DNA of 64,000 bases. It comes from Rhodocyclales bacterium (GTDB taxonomy: Bacteria > Pseudomonadota > Gammaproteobacteria > Burkholderiales > Rhodocyclaceae). Under the pieces are notes generated by a model. The model searched no databases and was not told the origin of the DNA. It saw nothing but the letters and a program-made list of their open reading frames with translations. Shown piece by piece: positions 1-8,855 of the stretch. The stretch covers positions 59,671-123,670 of the forward strand of contig JAPLQY010000073.1 of the NCBI GenBank assembly GCA_026399475.1, read 5' to 3'. The position numbers were made by a program, and so were the translations under genes. Positions within the stretch are counted from its first letter, which is position 1; every line of letters starts with the position of its first letter.

Positions 1-1
1 G

Positions 2-466
2 GGCATAGACGAAGGCGATCGGATTCGTCTTACCGGCGAGGGCGAACCCGGCGTCAATGGCGGCCCGCCGGGCGACCTCTACGTCCAGATCCACCTCAAG
101 GCCCACGCCGTATTCCAGCGCGACCATGACGACCTGCATTGCGAGATGCCGCTCAGCTTTGCCACGGCGGCGCTCGGCGGCGAAATAGAGATACCGACGC
201 TCGATGGCGTCGCCAAGCTCAAGGTGCCCGCTGAAACGCAGACCGGCAAGGTCTTCCGCCTGCGCGGCAAGGGCATTAAGGGCGTGCGCTCCATCAGCCA
301 CGGCGACCTGCTCTGTCATGTCGTGCTCGAAACCCCGGTCAGCCTCACCGAGCGGCAGAAGGAACTGCTGCAGGAATTCGAAATCATCAGCCAGGGCAAC
401 GCCCAGCGGCACAGCCCGCGCGCGCAAAGCTGGCTCGACCGGGTCAAGGATTTCTTCAGCAAGTGA
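2..466 (+). CDS. dnaJ: Chaperone protein DnaJ, C-terminal part (5' end outside window)
   Basis: The reading frame is open from the first bases of the window and ends at TGA 464-466, so only about the last 154 residues are present. They match the second half of the DnaJ substrate-binding C-terminal domains: [13 protein letters not shown], then [16 protein letters not shown], then the [13 protein letters not shown] and [13 protein letters not shown] motifs. DnaJ is the Hsp40 co-chaperone that delivers unfolded clients to DnaK and stimulates its ATPase in the cytoplasm. The J-domain and zinc-finger segments must lie upstream of the window. The C-terminal tail ends in a Trp/Lys-rich stretch ([11 protein letters not shown]). 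Identification is firm. Confidence 0.95.
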   Translation, partial: GIDEGDRIRLTGEGEPGVNGGPPGDLYVQIHLKAHAVFQRDHDDLHCEMPLSFATAALGGEIEIPTLDGVAKLKVPAETQTGKVFRLRGKGIKGVRSISHGDLLCHVVLETPVSLTERQKELLQEFEIISQGNAQRHSPRAQSWLDRVKDFFSK

Positions 467-520
467 CCAGGCCAGCGCCGCGAATGTCGGCGGTGGCGCC
501 CCACGGCGAACAGCTTCCTG

Positions 521-2050
521 TCAGGCCTTGCGGCGTGGCGTCGGGGCGCGCTTTCGGGGCGCGGGCTTGGCGGTCTTCGCGCCGGTCTCCCTCGCACCAG
601 ACGCCACGGTTTTGGCCGAAGCACCGCCGCTCGTACGTCCGCGCGTCGCCCGCGGCAGGATCGCAGTTTCAAGTTCCTTGAGCGCGTCTTCGGCATACAC
701 CGCCAGACGCTGCATGCTCGGCAGCGAGGAGTGGCAGCCGGTGAAGCCGAAGTTCATCGAGCCCGCATAGCTCTGGCAGGTGATGTTGAGCGCCTGTCCG
801 TGGGTGACGATGGAGGCCGGGTAGGTCGCCATCAGTTCGGCGCCGCGGAAGTAGAGAAGCTTGTCCGGCCCCGGAACGTTGGAGATGGTGATATTGAACA
901 TCGGTCGCATACGTCCGCCGATGCCCGTCAGCAGCGTGATGATGGTTGGCGCCATGAGCAGTATCGTGTATTGGAGCATGGCCTGCTTCGGCAGGCTCTG
1001 GACATGCTCCTTGGCATGGCGGACCGAGTTGCGAATCGCCTCCAGGCGCGCCTTGGCATCGTCGATGTCGGTGCCCAGCGTGGCGATGATGAAGGTGATC
1101 GCATTGCCGCTGCCCTCGTCATCCCTGGGGCGCACCGAGACCGGAATGCCCGTGGTCAGGGACTGTTCCGGCAGACTGTCGCGCTCCTGCAGAAAGCTGC
1201 GCAGCGCGCCGCCACAAATCGCCAGCACCACGTCGTTGAGTGTGCAATCTGCGGCCTTGGCCAGAGTGCGCATGCGCTCCATGGAGAACTGCTGCGTGGC
1301 AAAACGCCGCTTCTCGCGCACCCGCCCGTTAAGCACTGAACGCGGCGCGGCAAAGGGCACGATCAGGCCCTCGCCGGGATCACCGACGCGCTTGAGCATT
1401 TTGGCAAAGGCTGCAATCAGTTGCGGCACCGTCTGTGCCTGGCCGCGCAGCGCCTGAACTGCCGCGGCCGCCGCATTGGCGACGGTCGGCAACGGGTTCT
1501 CTCGCCCGACCCGCGCCGCCAGCTCCGGACCCGACGCCCAGAACGGCGGAAGCTTGAGGCTCCTGGCGCGGTCGGGCGACATCGCCCGCTGCAGCAGCTT
1601 CATTCCACTCACCCCGTCGATCAGTGAATGGTGCATCTTGATGAACAGTGCGAAGCGGTCGGCCTCGAGCCCCTCGATGATGGTGCACTCCCAGGGTGGG
1701 CGGCTCAGATCGAGCGGCGTGCTTTGCAGGCGGCCGACCAGTTCGCCCAGCTCGCGCTCGCCGCCCGGCCAGGGCAACGCCGCGTGCCGCACGTGGTATT
1801 CGAGGTCGATGTCATCGTCCTCGATCCAGACGGGAACGGGGTTCTTGTTGAAGGCGTACTTCAGGCGACGGTTCCACGGGGCGGAGAACTCGCGGTGGCT
1901 GCGGAACTCGGTCATCAACTGGCGCATGAAGTCCCTCGGCGCGCCCTCGGGCAGGCGAAACTCAAGCAACCCGCCAACATGGTTTGGAGTGGCGCGCGAC
2001 TCGGTGAACAACCAGGCGGAATCGAGCGGATTCAGACGAACGGAAGTCAT
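521..2050 (-). CDS. Wax ester synthase / diacylglycerol acyltransferase (WS/DGAT) family protein
   Basis: About 509 residues. The family signature HHSLIDG (HHxxxDG) lies at residues 140-146 and would be the catalytic His for acyl transfer from acyl-CoA to a long-chain alcohol or diacylglycerol. The N-terminus NPLDSAWLFTESRATPNHVG and the central ALRSFL and GIPVSVRPRDD stretches also fit the family. I chose ATG 2050 because a GAGGG ribosome site lies about 9 nt upstream; an in-frame GTG at 2107 is possible but unsupported. The C-terminus is a low-complexity Ala/Lys/Arg tail that looks dispensable. It is followed by a GMC oxidoreductase and exported proteins on the same strand, which suggests lipid or sterol metabolism. 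The substrate is not predictable from sequence. Confidence 0.88.
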   Translation of the reverse strand: MTSVRLNPLDSAWLFTESRATPNHVGGLLEFRLPEGAPRDFMRQLMTEFRSHREFSAPWNRRLKYAFNKNPVPVWIEDDDIDLEYHVRHAALPWPGGERELGELVGRLQSTPLDLSRPPWECTIIEGLEADRFALFIKMHHSLIDGVSGMKLLQRAMSPDRARSLKLPPFWASGPELAARVGRENPLPTVANAAAAAVQALRGQAQTVPQLIAAFAKMLKRVGDPGEGLIVPFAAPRSVLNGRVREKRRFATQQFSMERMRTLAKAADCTLNDVVLAICGGALRSFLQERDSLPEQSLTTGIPVSVRPRDDEGSGNAITFIIATLGTDIDDAKARLEAIRNSVRHAKEHVQSLPKQAMLQYTILLMAPTIITLLTGIGGRMRPMFNITISNVPGPDKLLYFRGAELMATYPASIVTHGQALNITCQSYAGSMNFGFTGCHSSLPSMQRLAVYAEDALKELETAILPRATRGRTSGGASAKTVASGARETGAKTAKPAPRKRAPTPRRKA

Positions 2051-2131
2051 GGTGTCAGCCCTCGGGCAGAATAACGAACGCACACCATAGCCGATTTTGC
2101 AAAACACGGCGCACGGTGGTTCTCCGTGGAC

Positions 2132-3739
2132 TCACGGCGTGCGCCTGGCGGCCGGCGGCACCGAACTCATGATGTGCTCGGCCAGGGCCGTGATGGTCAG
2201 GCTGGGATTGACGCCTGGATTAGCCGGCATGATCGAACCGTCGCAGATGATCAGGTTGCGGTAGCCAAAGGCCCGGCCGTCGCCGTCGACTACACCGGTC
2301 GTCTCATCGCTGCCGATCACCGCGCCGCCGAGAATGTGGGCCGTGGTGGGTATGTTGGCCAGCGCCTCGGGTACCATGCTTTGGGCAATTCCCCCTGTGC
2401 GTTCGGCGAGCCAGGCCGCTGCGGCGTTGCCCTCGGCGATGAAGGTCGGGTTGGGCATGCCGGCGTCCTGCTGCGTGCCGAGCCTGAGCCTGCCGAACAG
2501 GCCGCGCCGGGCGACGAAGGCGATGGCGTTGTCGCGGCTTTGCATGACCAGCAGGATCAGGCTGCGCCGCCCCCAGTGCAGCGGCGACATGGATTTGAGG
2601 AAGCGCCACGGGTGGCGCAGGACCTGCCCGAGCAGCAGCCAGGGGCGCGTCAAGCGGCTGCCTTCGCCGGTCAGCAGGGTGAAGAAGAACTTCATGAAGT
2701 CGCCCTTGTCGCCGTAGGTGACGAGTTCGATGTGGGTGTCGTGGCCGAGGTGCACGCTGGCGCTGATCGAGACATCGTAGGCCGGTCGCAGCGTGTCGTC
2801 CGGCAGGGTGACGGCGAGGATCGATTCGCTGTTGGTGCGCACCAGGTGCCCCAGCCGGTCACTCAGGCGCGGCAGGCCGCCGTCGTGCTTGCAGCGCGCC
2901 AGCAAGGTGTTGGTGCCGAGCGCGCCGGCGGCGAGCACCACACCCTTCGCCCGCAGGGTACGCGGTCGCCTGGCGAACCAGGCACCGGGATAAACGGTGT
3001 CGACGGCGTAGCCGGTCTCGCCCGTGCCGCCGTCGAGCGGCCGGATGTCGCGCACCTCGCTCTGGTCGAAAATCCCGACGCCGAGTTTTTCTGCGAACCA
3101 AAGGTAGTTCTTGACCAGCGTGTTCTTGGCTCCCACGCCGCAACCGGCGGTGCAGCCTCCGCAGCGCGTGCATCCGGTGCGCGCCGACCCGCTGCCGCCG
3201 AAATAAGGATCGGCCACGGTCACGCCGGGCTCGCCGAAAAACACGCCGCAGGGCGTACGGGTAAAGCTGTCGGCGGCGCCGAAATGTTCGCCGAGTTCCT
3301 TCAGCAGCATCTGGCCGTCGCTGGCCCAGGGCACGGTTTGCACCCCCAGCATGCGCTCGGCCGTGTCGTAGTGCGGCTGCAGCACGGCATGCCAGTCTGC
3401 CAGCCCGGCCCACTGCGGATGGGCGACGAAGGACGGCTTGGCGCGGTAGAGCGTGTTGGCATAGACCAGGCTGCCGCCGCCCACCCCGGCACCCGAAGCG
3501 ATGAAGATGTCCTTGAAGATCGAGACGCGCGAAATGCCGCGCAGTCCCAGCGCTGGCGCCCAGAAGGTGCGGCGCAGGTTCCAGGTCGATTGCGGAAAGT
3601 CCTCGTCCCGCATGCGCGGACCGGTTTCCAACACGGCGACCGAATAGCCCTTCTCGGCCAGGCGCAGCGCGGCGACGCTGCCGCCGAAGCCGGAGCCGAC
3701 GACGATCCAGTCGTAGTCGAAGGTGGCATCGCCGGCCAT
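2132..3739 (-). CDS. GMC-family FAD oxidoreductase, cholesterol-oxidase-like
   Basis: 535 residues. The N-terminal Rossmann loop GSGFGG (15-20) binds FAD, and GAGVGGGSLVYAN (83-95) is the second flavin-contacting segment of GMC enzymes. The C-terminus carries NPGVNPSLTITALAEH, the family's closing motif. A cysteine-rich segment CTRCGGCTAGC at 190-200 followed by GAKNTL resembles the insertion of ChoD-type actinobacterial sterol oxidases and could hold metal. It probably oxidises a hydroxyl group of a steroid or another lipid alcohol. There is no signal peptide, so it is cytoplasmic or peripheral. Only 7 nt separate its start from the stop of the upstream DUF1254 gene, which suggests one transcript. 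Family is confident; substrate is inferred. Confidence 0.88.
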   Translation of the reverse strand: MAGDATFDYDWIVVGSGFGGSVAALRLAEKGYSVAVLETGPRMRDEDFPQSTWNLRRTFWAPALGLRGISRVSIFKDIFIASGAGVGGGSLVYANTLYRAKPSFVAHPQWAGLADWHAVLQPHYDTAERMLGVQTVPWASDGQMLLKELGEHFGAADSFTRTPCGVFFGEPGVTVADPYFGGSGSARTGCTRCGGCTAGCGVGAKNTLVKNYLWFAEKLGVGIFDQSEVRDIRPLDGGTGETGYAVDTVYPGAWFARRPRTLRAKGVVLAAGALGTNTLLARCKHDGGLPRLSDRLGHLVRTNSESILAVTLPDDTLRPAYDVSISASVHLGHDTHIELVTYGDKGDFMKFFFTLLTGEGSRLTRPWLLLGQVLRHPWRFLKSMSPLHWGRRSLILLVMQSRDNAIAFVARRGLFGRLRLGTQQDAGMPNPTFIAEGNAAAAWLAERTGGIAQSMVPEALANIPTTAHILGGAVIGSDETTGVVDGDGRAFGYRNLIICDGSIMPANPGVNPSLTITALAEHIMSSVPPAARRTP

Positions 3740-3746
3740 CGTCGGC

Positions 3747-5216
3747 TCAGCCGACGCGCCGCAGCACCGGCGGGTCGTAGCGCTGCTCGACGATCTCGGG
3801 CGCCGGCATGTAGTTGCGCATGGTCAGGTTGAAGTTGCCCTGCTTCGGCGCCGGCAGCCAGTTGGCGACCTTGTCCTCGGAGGGACGCTCGGCCTGGATG
3901 TAAATGCGCAGACCGCCGTCGGCATCGAACTTGAGACCCTTCATGTTCTCGCGGATGGCCCAGCGATTGGCGTCGTTCACCACCAGGTTGAAGTCCTGGT
4001 ACATGGTGATCGACCAGAAGGCCTCGACCTTGGGGAACTGGTCCTTGCGCATGTAAAGCTCGTAGACGCCCTTGCTGCTGAGCCGCTCGCCGTTCTGGTC
4101 GAGCGAGGCCCAGAGGTAGGTGCACTCGTAAGGCGGGTGGGCGACGATGCCCCAAAGCGACTGCCATGCCGCGCGCATCAGGTAGTCGGTGGTCTTCGCC
4201 TGGCCGATGTTGGTCGGAAAATAGAACCAGCCGTTGACGGAACGTGCCCAGGGCCGCTCGACGTGGGCGCGCAGGGTGCGCAGGCCGTCGCGCGCGGCGC
4301 GTGCCAGTCCGCGATTGGTGTCGGGATCGTTCTTCGTCAGGTCCATGCCCGGACCGATGTTCACGGTGCGGAAGCCGTCGAGCAGGATGCGGTCGGTTTC
4401 CGGCGGCGGGTTTTGCGTCAGCATGTAGTTGATGAGGACGAAGGGGCGCAGCGGGTTCTGCGCAATCTTCGTGATGTCGAAGACATTGAAGTCGCTGGCG
4501 ACGAACTCGCGGCCGGCGAGGAAATCATCGAGCGGCGCCAGCCTGGTCTGGGCAAATTTGTCCTTGGCCCACGCAATTTCCTTGGGGTCGTCCTGGTCGA
4601 TGCGCAGGCGAATCAGGGCGAAGATCCATTTCTGCTCGCATTGCAGGACGCGGTCGAATTTTCCCGGCGGAACCTCTCCCTTCCAGCCCGGCGGCATCAG
4701 CAGAAAGTTGCCCCACATCGGTCCGCCCGAACGCTTGCTGATATAGGCGAAGTTGTTGGTGTAGAGGTCGGAGAGCTGCACCGAGAAGTAGTGCCCTTCT
4801 GGGTCGACGGTGGTCATCACCACCGGCCCCTTGCGCAGGTCGATGAAGGCGCCGGTATAGACCGTGTCGGTGTTGAAGGAACCGCCGTCGCGGTAGTTCG
4901 AGGTGGCGACGAAGTCCTTGGTCTGGATCCAGGAGTTGAGCGGCCGCAGCACCGACTTTGGATTATTCGACCATTGCCACATCAGGTTGGCGAAATAGAC
5001 CAGGGGCCATCCGTACTGGAAGGCCTGCAGGCCGATCGAATAGGCATGGGTCTCGCGCGGGCTGACGGCGTTGGGATCGCCTTCCTGCCCCTTGAGCAAT
5101 TCATTTTCGCCGGCGTAGGTCTTCTTTGCCGCGTCCTGCGCCAGGACTGGCGCCACGCCGGTAAAACCCGCACCGGCGGCCAGCAGTGTGTGCTTCAAGA
5201 GATCGCGTCGCTTCAT
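3747..5216 (-). CDS. DUF1254/DUF1214 domain-containing exported protein
   Basis: 489 residues. The N-terminus MKRRDLLKHTLLAAGAG has a twin-arginine pattern (RRDLLK) followed by a hydrophobic stretch and an APVLA-type cleavage site near residue 26, so Tat export to the periplasm is likely. The body has the DUF1254 pattern (YGWPLVYFANLMWQW, then NTDTVYTGAFIDLRKGPVV) and the DUF1214 C-terminal half (NGWFYFP, then FWSITMYQDFNLVVNDANRWAI). No biochemical role is established for the family. It lies between a secreted protein and a GMC oxidoreductase, probably in the same operon (26 nt and 7 nt gaps). The start ATG at 5216 has GAGGAGAC just upstream. Confidence 0.85.
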   Translation of the reverse strand: MKRRDLLKHTLLAAGAGFTGVAPVLAQDAAKKTYAGENELLKGQEGDPNAVSPRETHAYSIGLQAFQYGWPLVYFANLMWQWSNNPKSVLRPLNSWIQTKDFVATSNYRDGGSFNTDTVYTGAFIDLRKGPVVMTTVDPEGHYFSVQLSDLYTNNFAYISKRSGGPMWGNFLLMPPGWKGEVPPGKFDRVLQCEQKWIFALIRLRIDQDDPKEIAWAKDKFAQTRLAPLDDFLAGREFVASDFNVFDITKIAQNPLRPFVLINYMLTQNPPPETDRILLDGFRTVNIGPGMDLTKNDPDTNRGLARAARDGLRTLRAHVERPWARSVNGWFYFPTNIGQAKTTDYLMRAAWQSLWGIVAHPPYECTYLWASLDQNGERLSSKGVYELYMRKDQFPKVEAFWSITMYQDFNLVVNDANRWAIRENMKGLKFDADGGLRIYIQAERPSEDKVANWLPAPKQGNFNLTMRNYMPAPEIVEQRYDPPVLRRVG

Positions 5217-5242
5217 TTTTGTCTCCTCGGCTGTTGCGTGAA

Positions 5243-6670
5243 TTATTTGACGGGACAGCCGCGCGCTTCGAACGCGGCCTTGCTGTCGTAGGTGGTCGCC
5301 GGGTAATAGTCACCGAGGGCCCGCTCCTCGTCGCCTGGCTTCTGCGTCGCCCACAGGCTGTTGGCGAAATTCGGGTGCGGCAGCATGTGGCGCATGGCGA
5401 CAAAGCCACCGTGGGGATTGCCGATGCCGTCGCCGACGCCCCAGTCCATCCACGCCACGCCGCAGTCGGCGCGGGCATTGGACGGCCGCGCGGCGGGCGT
5501 CGACACCACGATCGTGTAGCGACCCTGCGCATCCAGGGGAACCTGCTCGTCATAGAGGCAGGAATCGACCGCGCCGTCCGCCACCGAGCGGTACTTGCAC
5601 ACCGACCAGTAACGCAGGTCGACATCCGCATCCATGACGGCTGCGCCCTTGAGGGTGCGCGGCGCGCGCGGCGCCTTGCCGCGCATCACGAGTGCGTCGC
5701 CATAGCGATTGTCGACATAGGTCGACATGTAGACGTTGTCCAGCGTGCTGTAGAAGCCGGCGCGGCGTGTGGCGTCGATCCGCGCACGCACCGCTTCGTA
5801 AGGTGTGTTGATCAGCGCGTTGGTCATGGTGAGCTGGGGGTTGAAGAAGGCATTCCACGGCACCGGAGCCGGTTGCGCGGGATGATGCGGCGCCCGCGCG
5901 CCGGGCACGGCGAAGACGTGGCGCAAACCTTCCGGCGTCGCCTTGAAATCCTTGACCGCGCCCTCCTTGACCACGATTTCGCTACAGAGGGCCGCGCCTT
6001 CCAGCCGCTTGCCGTCGGCCAGCGTCAGCACCGGACTGGGCAGCGGCACGCCGCCCCTGGCGTCGCGTCCGGTATCCGGCACATAGACGCGCATCCACAC
6101 CTGGTAAAGCGTATCGTCGGTCGGCACGAACAAGGTGTTGCCCGGCCGCGTGGCGGGGTCGACGCGCACGCCGGCCTGCATCGCGCGGGGCTCGATGCGC
6201 ACCGTGTAGTCGCGCTTCGCGACCTGCCGCTGCGCTCCGGGAAGAAAGGGATTCTGGCTGCCTGCATCCGGTGCGATCTGCTGGTCGTTCAAGGCATCGA
6301 CCGGCTGCCCCGTCGGGTTGTATGAATTGAAGGAAAGGTAGCGCCCGTGGGGATACTGCCCCTTGAACTCCAGCCGCGCCCCGACCGGCAGCCGAAACTG
6401 GGTGATCCAATACACGAGGCTGGTATCCGGGATCAGGATATTGAAGGTCGTCGGGCTGAGTGTGCCGACCCAGAAGCAGTCGGTTAGGCCCGATGCCCCC
6501 GAGATGCGGTCGATCTCTGCGGCGGAAAATGCATGGATAGCCGGCCGCGCCTTGCTAAGGTCAGGCATGCCGGGTGGCAAGGCCTGGGCCGGCGGCTGTT
6601 GCGCACCGGCGCTACCCGCCCAGATCAGCAGGGTGGCCAGGATGCGATTCAGCGAGACAGTTGCTTTCAT
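5243..6670 (-). CDS. Secreted protein of unknown function
   Basis: 475 residues, which I do not recognise. The first 23 residues (MKATVSLNRILATLLIWAGS plus AGA) are a Sec signal peptide, so the mature protein is probably periplasmic. The body is rich in Pro, Gly and aromatic residues. Features include DCFWVGTLSPTTFNILIPD near residue 63, a YPHGRYLSFNSYNPTG stretch, and several Cys (near the middle and C-terminus) that could form disulfides. The C-terminal part contains WMDWGVGDGIGNPHGG. It lies 26 nt upstream of the DUF1254 gene and 51 nt downstream of the alkylsulfatase-like gene, in the same orientation. A role with these neighbours in extracytoplasmic lipid or xenobiotic handling is only inferred. 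Confidence 0.7.
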   Translation of the reverse strand: MKATVSLNRILATLLIWAGSAGAQQPPAQALPPGMPDLSKARPAIHAFSAAEIDRISGASGLTDCFWVGTLSPTTFNILIPDTSLVYWITQFRLPVGARLEFKGQYPHGRYLSFNSYNPTGQPVDALNDQQIAPDAGSQNPFLPGAQRQVAKRDYTVRIEPRAMQAGVRVDPATRPGNTLFVPTDDTLYQVWMRVYVPDTGRDARGGVPLPSPVLTLADGKRLEGAALCSEIVVKEGAVKDFKATPEGLRHVFAVPGARAPHHPAQPAPVPWNAFFNPQLTMTNALINTPYEAVRARIDATRRAGFYSTLDNVYMSTYVDNRYGDALVMRGKAPRAPRTLKGAAVMDADVDLRYWSVCKYRSVADGAVDSCLYDEQVPLDAQGRYTIVVSTPAARPSNARADCGVAWMDWGVGDGIGNPHGGFVAMRHMLPHPNFANSLWATQKPGDEERALGDYYPATTYDSKAAFEARGCPVK

Positions 6671-6721
6671 GATGATCTCCGGTGCTTCGTGTTCGGGTTG
6701 TGTTGTCGCACAAACGTCCTG

Positions 6722-8713
6722 TCAGCGGGTGACGATGGGAAAGATCCCCGGCGCCTTCTCGATCATGGCAAAGAAGCGGCCGAGGTCGATCTTGCTGCCT
6801 TCGATCTTCGTCTGGTCCGACAGCAGCAGGTCCTTGGCCCCGGCCTGGCCGGTCATCATCTTCAGGAAGAAGGCCTTGGTCAGCGTCAGCGTGGCGTTGG
6901 CGTCCTTGTCCGGTGGCGCCTTGTGAAAATGCAGGACGGCGTTCTCGATCTGCAGCACGTAGCTTTCCTTGAGGTCCGAGAACACAAGGTTCAGCTTGAG
7001 ATTGGCGTCCGCCGCCTTGGATCCGTCGAGCGAGGCCGCCATGCGTTCGAGAAAGCGCTCGATCGGCGCGTATTGCAGCATGTCGACCAGCATGTCGATG
7101 GTGATGCCCTTCTGCGGTACGCCGTTGCGCAGCTCGTAGGCGCCGGTCAGGTAGAAGTTGCGCCACGGCGCCGATTCGGCGACATAGCCCAGTTGCTCGA
7201 AGGACCGCGCCAGCAGTTCGCTCGCCGACTTGTTTTTCGGCTCGGCATAGACGGCGTGCTTGAGCATTTCCGCCGCCCAGCGGTAATCGCCGGCGTCGAA
7301 GGCCGTTTGCGCCGCCGCCACCAACTTGTCGATGCCGCCGGCCAGCGCCACGTAACGCTTGCCGGCTTCGACCGGCGGCAGCGCGTCGAGGTTGGACGGG
7401 TGGGCGTCGAACCAGCCCAGGTAGAACTGATACACGGCCTTGGCGTTGTGCCGCACCGTGCCGTAGTAGCCATGCACGTTGAGGTAATCCTCGAGCGACT
7501 TCGGCAGCTTCAATGTCTCCGCGATCTCCGGAGCGGTCAGTCCCGCGTTCATCTGGCGCACGGTCTGATCGTGGATGAACTTGTAGGTGTCGCGCTGCTT
7601 GACCATGAATTCGCGGATCCGCTCCCTGCCCCACACCGGCCAGTGGTGCTGGTTGAATACCACCTCGGCATCGGCCGCATAGGTCAGCGACTCGTCGATG
7701 TAGTCAGCCCACTTCAGTGCGTCGCGCACCTTCGCCCCGCGCAGGGTGTAGAGGTTGTGCAGGGTGTGGCTCAGCATCTCCGCACCGCCGAAAGCCTTGC
7801 GCTCGGGAATGTAGAACACGAATTCCGCCGGCGCCTCGCTGCCCGGTACGTTGTGGAAGACGAAGCGCAGGCCATCGATGGTCAATTCCTGATGGGGCTG
7901 ATCCACCACGATCGTCGGCGGCAGGATGCCGACCTGACCGTAGGCCACCGCCTTGCCCAGCCCCGTGTCGACGGACCCCTTGGCGTCGCGCGGCAGGCGG
8001 CCACCGTACATGTACATGGAACGCCGCGCCATCGCCACGCCCATCATGATGTTCTCGCTGGTGGCTTCGTCCAGGAAACCGACCGGCGCCACCACCGGGA
8101 TCTTGCGCGCCTTGGCCTCTTCGGCCGAAATCACGCCCAGTGCGCCGCCGAAATGGTCGGCGTGGCTGTGGGTGAAGATCACCGCCGACACCGGCTTGTC
8201 CCCGAGGTGCTTGCGCGCGAAGGCCATCGCGACCGTTGCCGTCTCGCGCGCCGTGAGCGTGTCGACCACGATCCAGCCGGTCTTGCCTTCGATCAGCGTG
8301 ATGTTGGCGAGGTCGAAGCCGCGCAGTTGGTAAATGCCCTCGGTGACCTTGAACAGCCCGATCTGGTTGTTGAGCAGGGCTTGTCGCCACAAGCTGGGAT
8401 TGACCGTGGCCGGCGCCGCGCCTTTGACGAAGGCATAACTGTCGAAGTCCCATATTACTTCGCCGGCGGCGTCCCTGACCTGGCCCGTGGGAGCGGCGAT
8501 GAAGCCGCGTTTGGCGTACTCGAAGCTCTTCGGATCGGACAGGTCCTGGGCCTTGGCCGCGGCCTCGTTGGCCTTCGCGGTGACGGCCGTAACATCGCCG
8601 CCGGCCGCGGCAGGCGCCGCCGGGCCCTTGCCGCAGCCACTGAGCAGCGCGGCGGCACAGAGCATTGCAAGCAGCGAAATCCTGCGGTGAACAAGCATAT
8701 GGCGCGATCTCAT
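6722..8713 (-). CDS. Alkylsulfatase-like metallo-beta-lactamase-fold lipoprotein
   Basis: 663 residues. The N-terminus has a lipobox (ALLSGC, Cys27), so it is probably an outer- or inner-membrane lipoprotein facing the periplasm. The zinc-binding motif THSHADHFGG (181-190) and the long layout match the SdsA1/BDS1 class of alkylsulfatases: catalytic MBL domain, a helical dimerisation domain (FDAGDYRWAAEMLKHAVYAE), then an SCP2-like C-terminal domain. Such enzymes cleave sulfate from alkyl sulfates, but some relatives act on other esters. ATG 8713 is preceded by GGAGGAG at 5 nt. It is the first gene of the minus-strand block and diverges from a LysR regulator, which probably controls it. Confidence 0.87.
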   Translation of the reverse strand: MRSRHMLVHRRISLLAMLCAAALLSGCGKGPAAPAAAGGDVTAVTAKANEAAAKAQDLSDPKSFEYAKRGFIAAPTGQVRDAAGEVIWDFDSYAFVKGAAPATVNPSLWRQALLNNQIGLFKVTEGIYQLRGFDLANITLIEGKTGWIVVDTLTARETATVAMAFARKHLGDKPVSAVIFTHSHADHFGGALGVISAEEAKARKIPVVAPVGFLDEATSENIMMGVAMARRSMYMYGGRLPRDAKGSVDTGLGKAVAYGQVGILPPTIVVDQPHQELTIDGLRFVFHNVPGSEAPAEFVFYIPERKAFGGAEMLSHTLHNLYTLRGAKVRDALKWADYIDESLTYAADAEVVFNQHHWPVWGRERIREFMVKQRDTYKFIHDQTVRQMNAGLTAPEIAETLKLPKSLEDYLNVHGYYGTVRHNAKAVYQFYLGWFDAHPSNLDALPPVEAGKRYVALAGGIDKLVAAAQTAFDAGDYRWAAEMLKHAVYAEPKNKSASELLARSFEQLGYVAESAPWRNFYLTGAYELRNGVPQKGITIDMLVDMLQYAPIERFLERMAASLDGSKAADANLKLNLVFSDLKESYVLQIENAVLHFHKAPPDKDANATLTLTKAFFLKMMTGQAGAKDLLLSDQTKIEGSKIDLGRFFAMIEKAPGIFPIVTR

Positions 8714-8818
8714 GTCTTCTCCTCCGGCGGTACCGTGGTCCGCCCTGTATTTGTTCGGGCCGCCCTGAAAGCGTCCATGGCCGGATTCTGCGGCCTTGAT
8801 AGCTATGCGTCCAATGCA

Positions 8819-8839
8819 TTATTATCATGAATATAATAA
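8819..8839. promoter_or_regulatory. Perfect 7-bp inverted repeat in the LysR divergent intergenic region
   Basis: TTATTAT at 8819-8825 and ATAATAA at 8833-8839 are exact reverse complements separated by 7 nt. The site lies 17 nt upstream of the LysR start codon and in the 142-nt gap before the divergent alkylsulfatase-like gene. Its size and AT-rich dyad suit the T-N11-A type of LysR-family operator, so autoregulation and control of the divergent block are likely. That role is inferred. Confidence 0.5.
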
Positions 8840-8855
8840 CCAGGAGGAATTGCTT

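Noticed and set aside
2126..3832. Long antisense frame of 568 codons opposite the GMC gene
   Set aside because: GC-rich shadow frame; the minus-strand product has clear GMC motifs and the plus-strand one has none.
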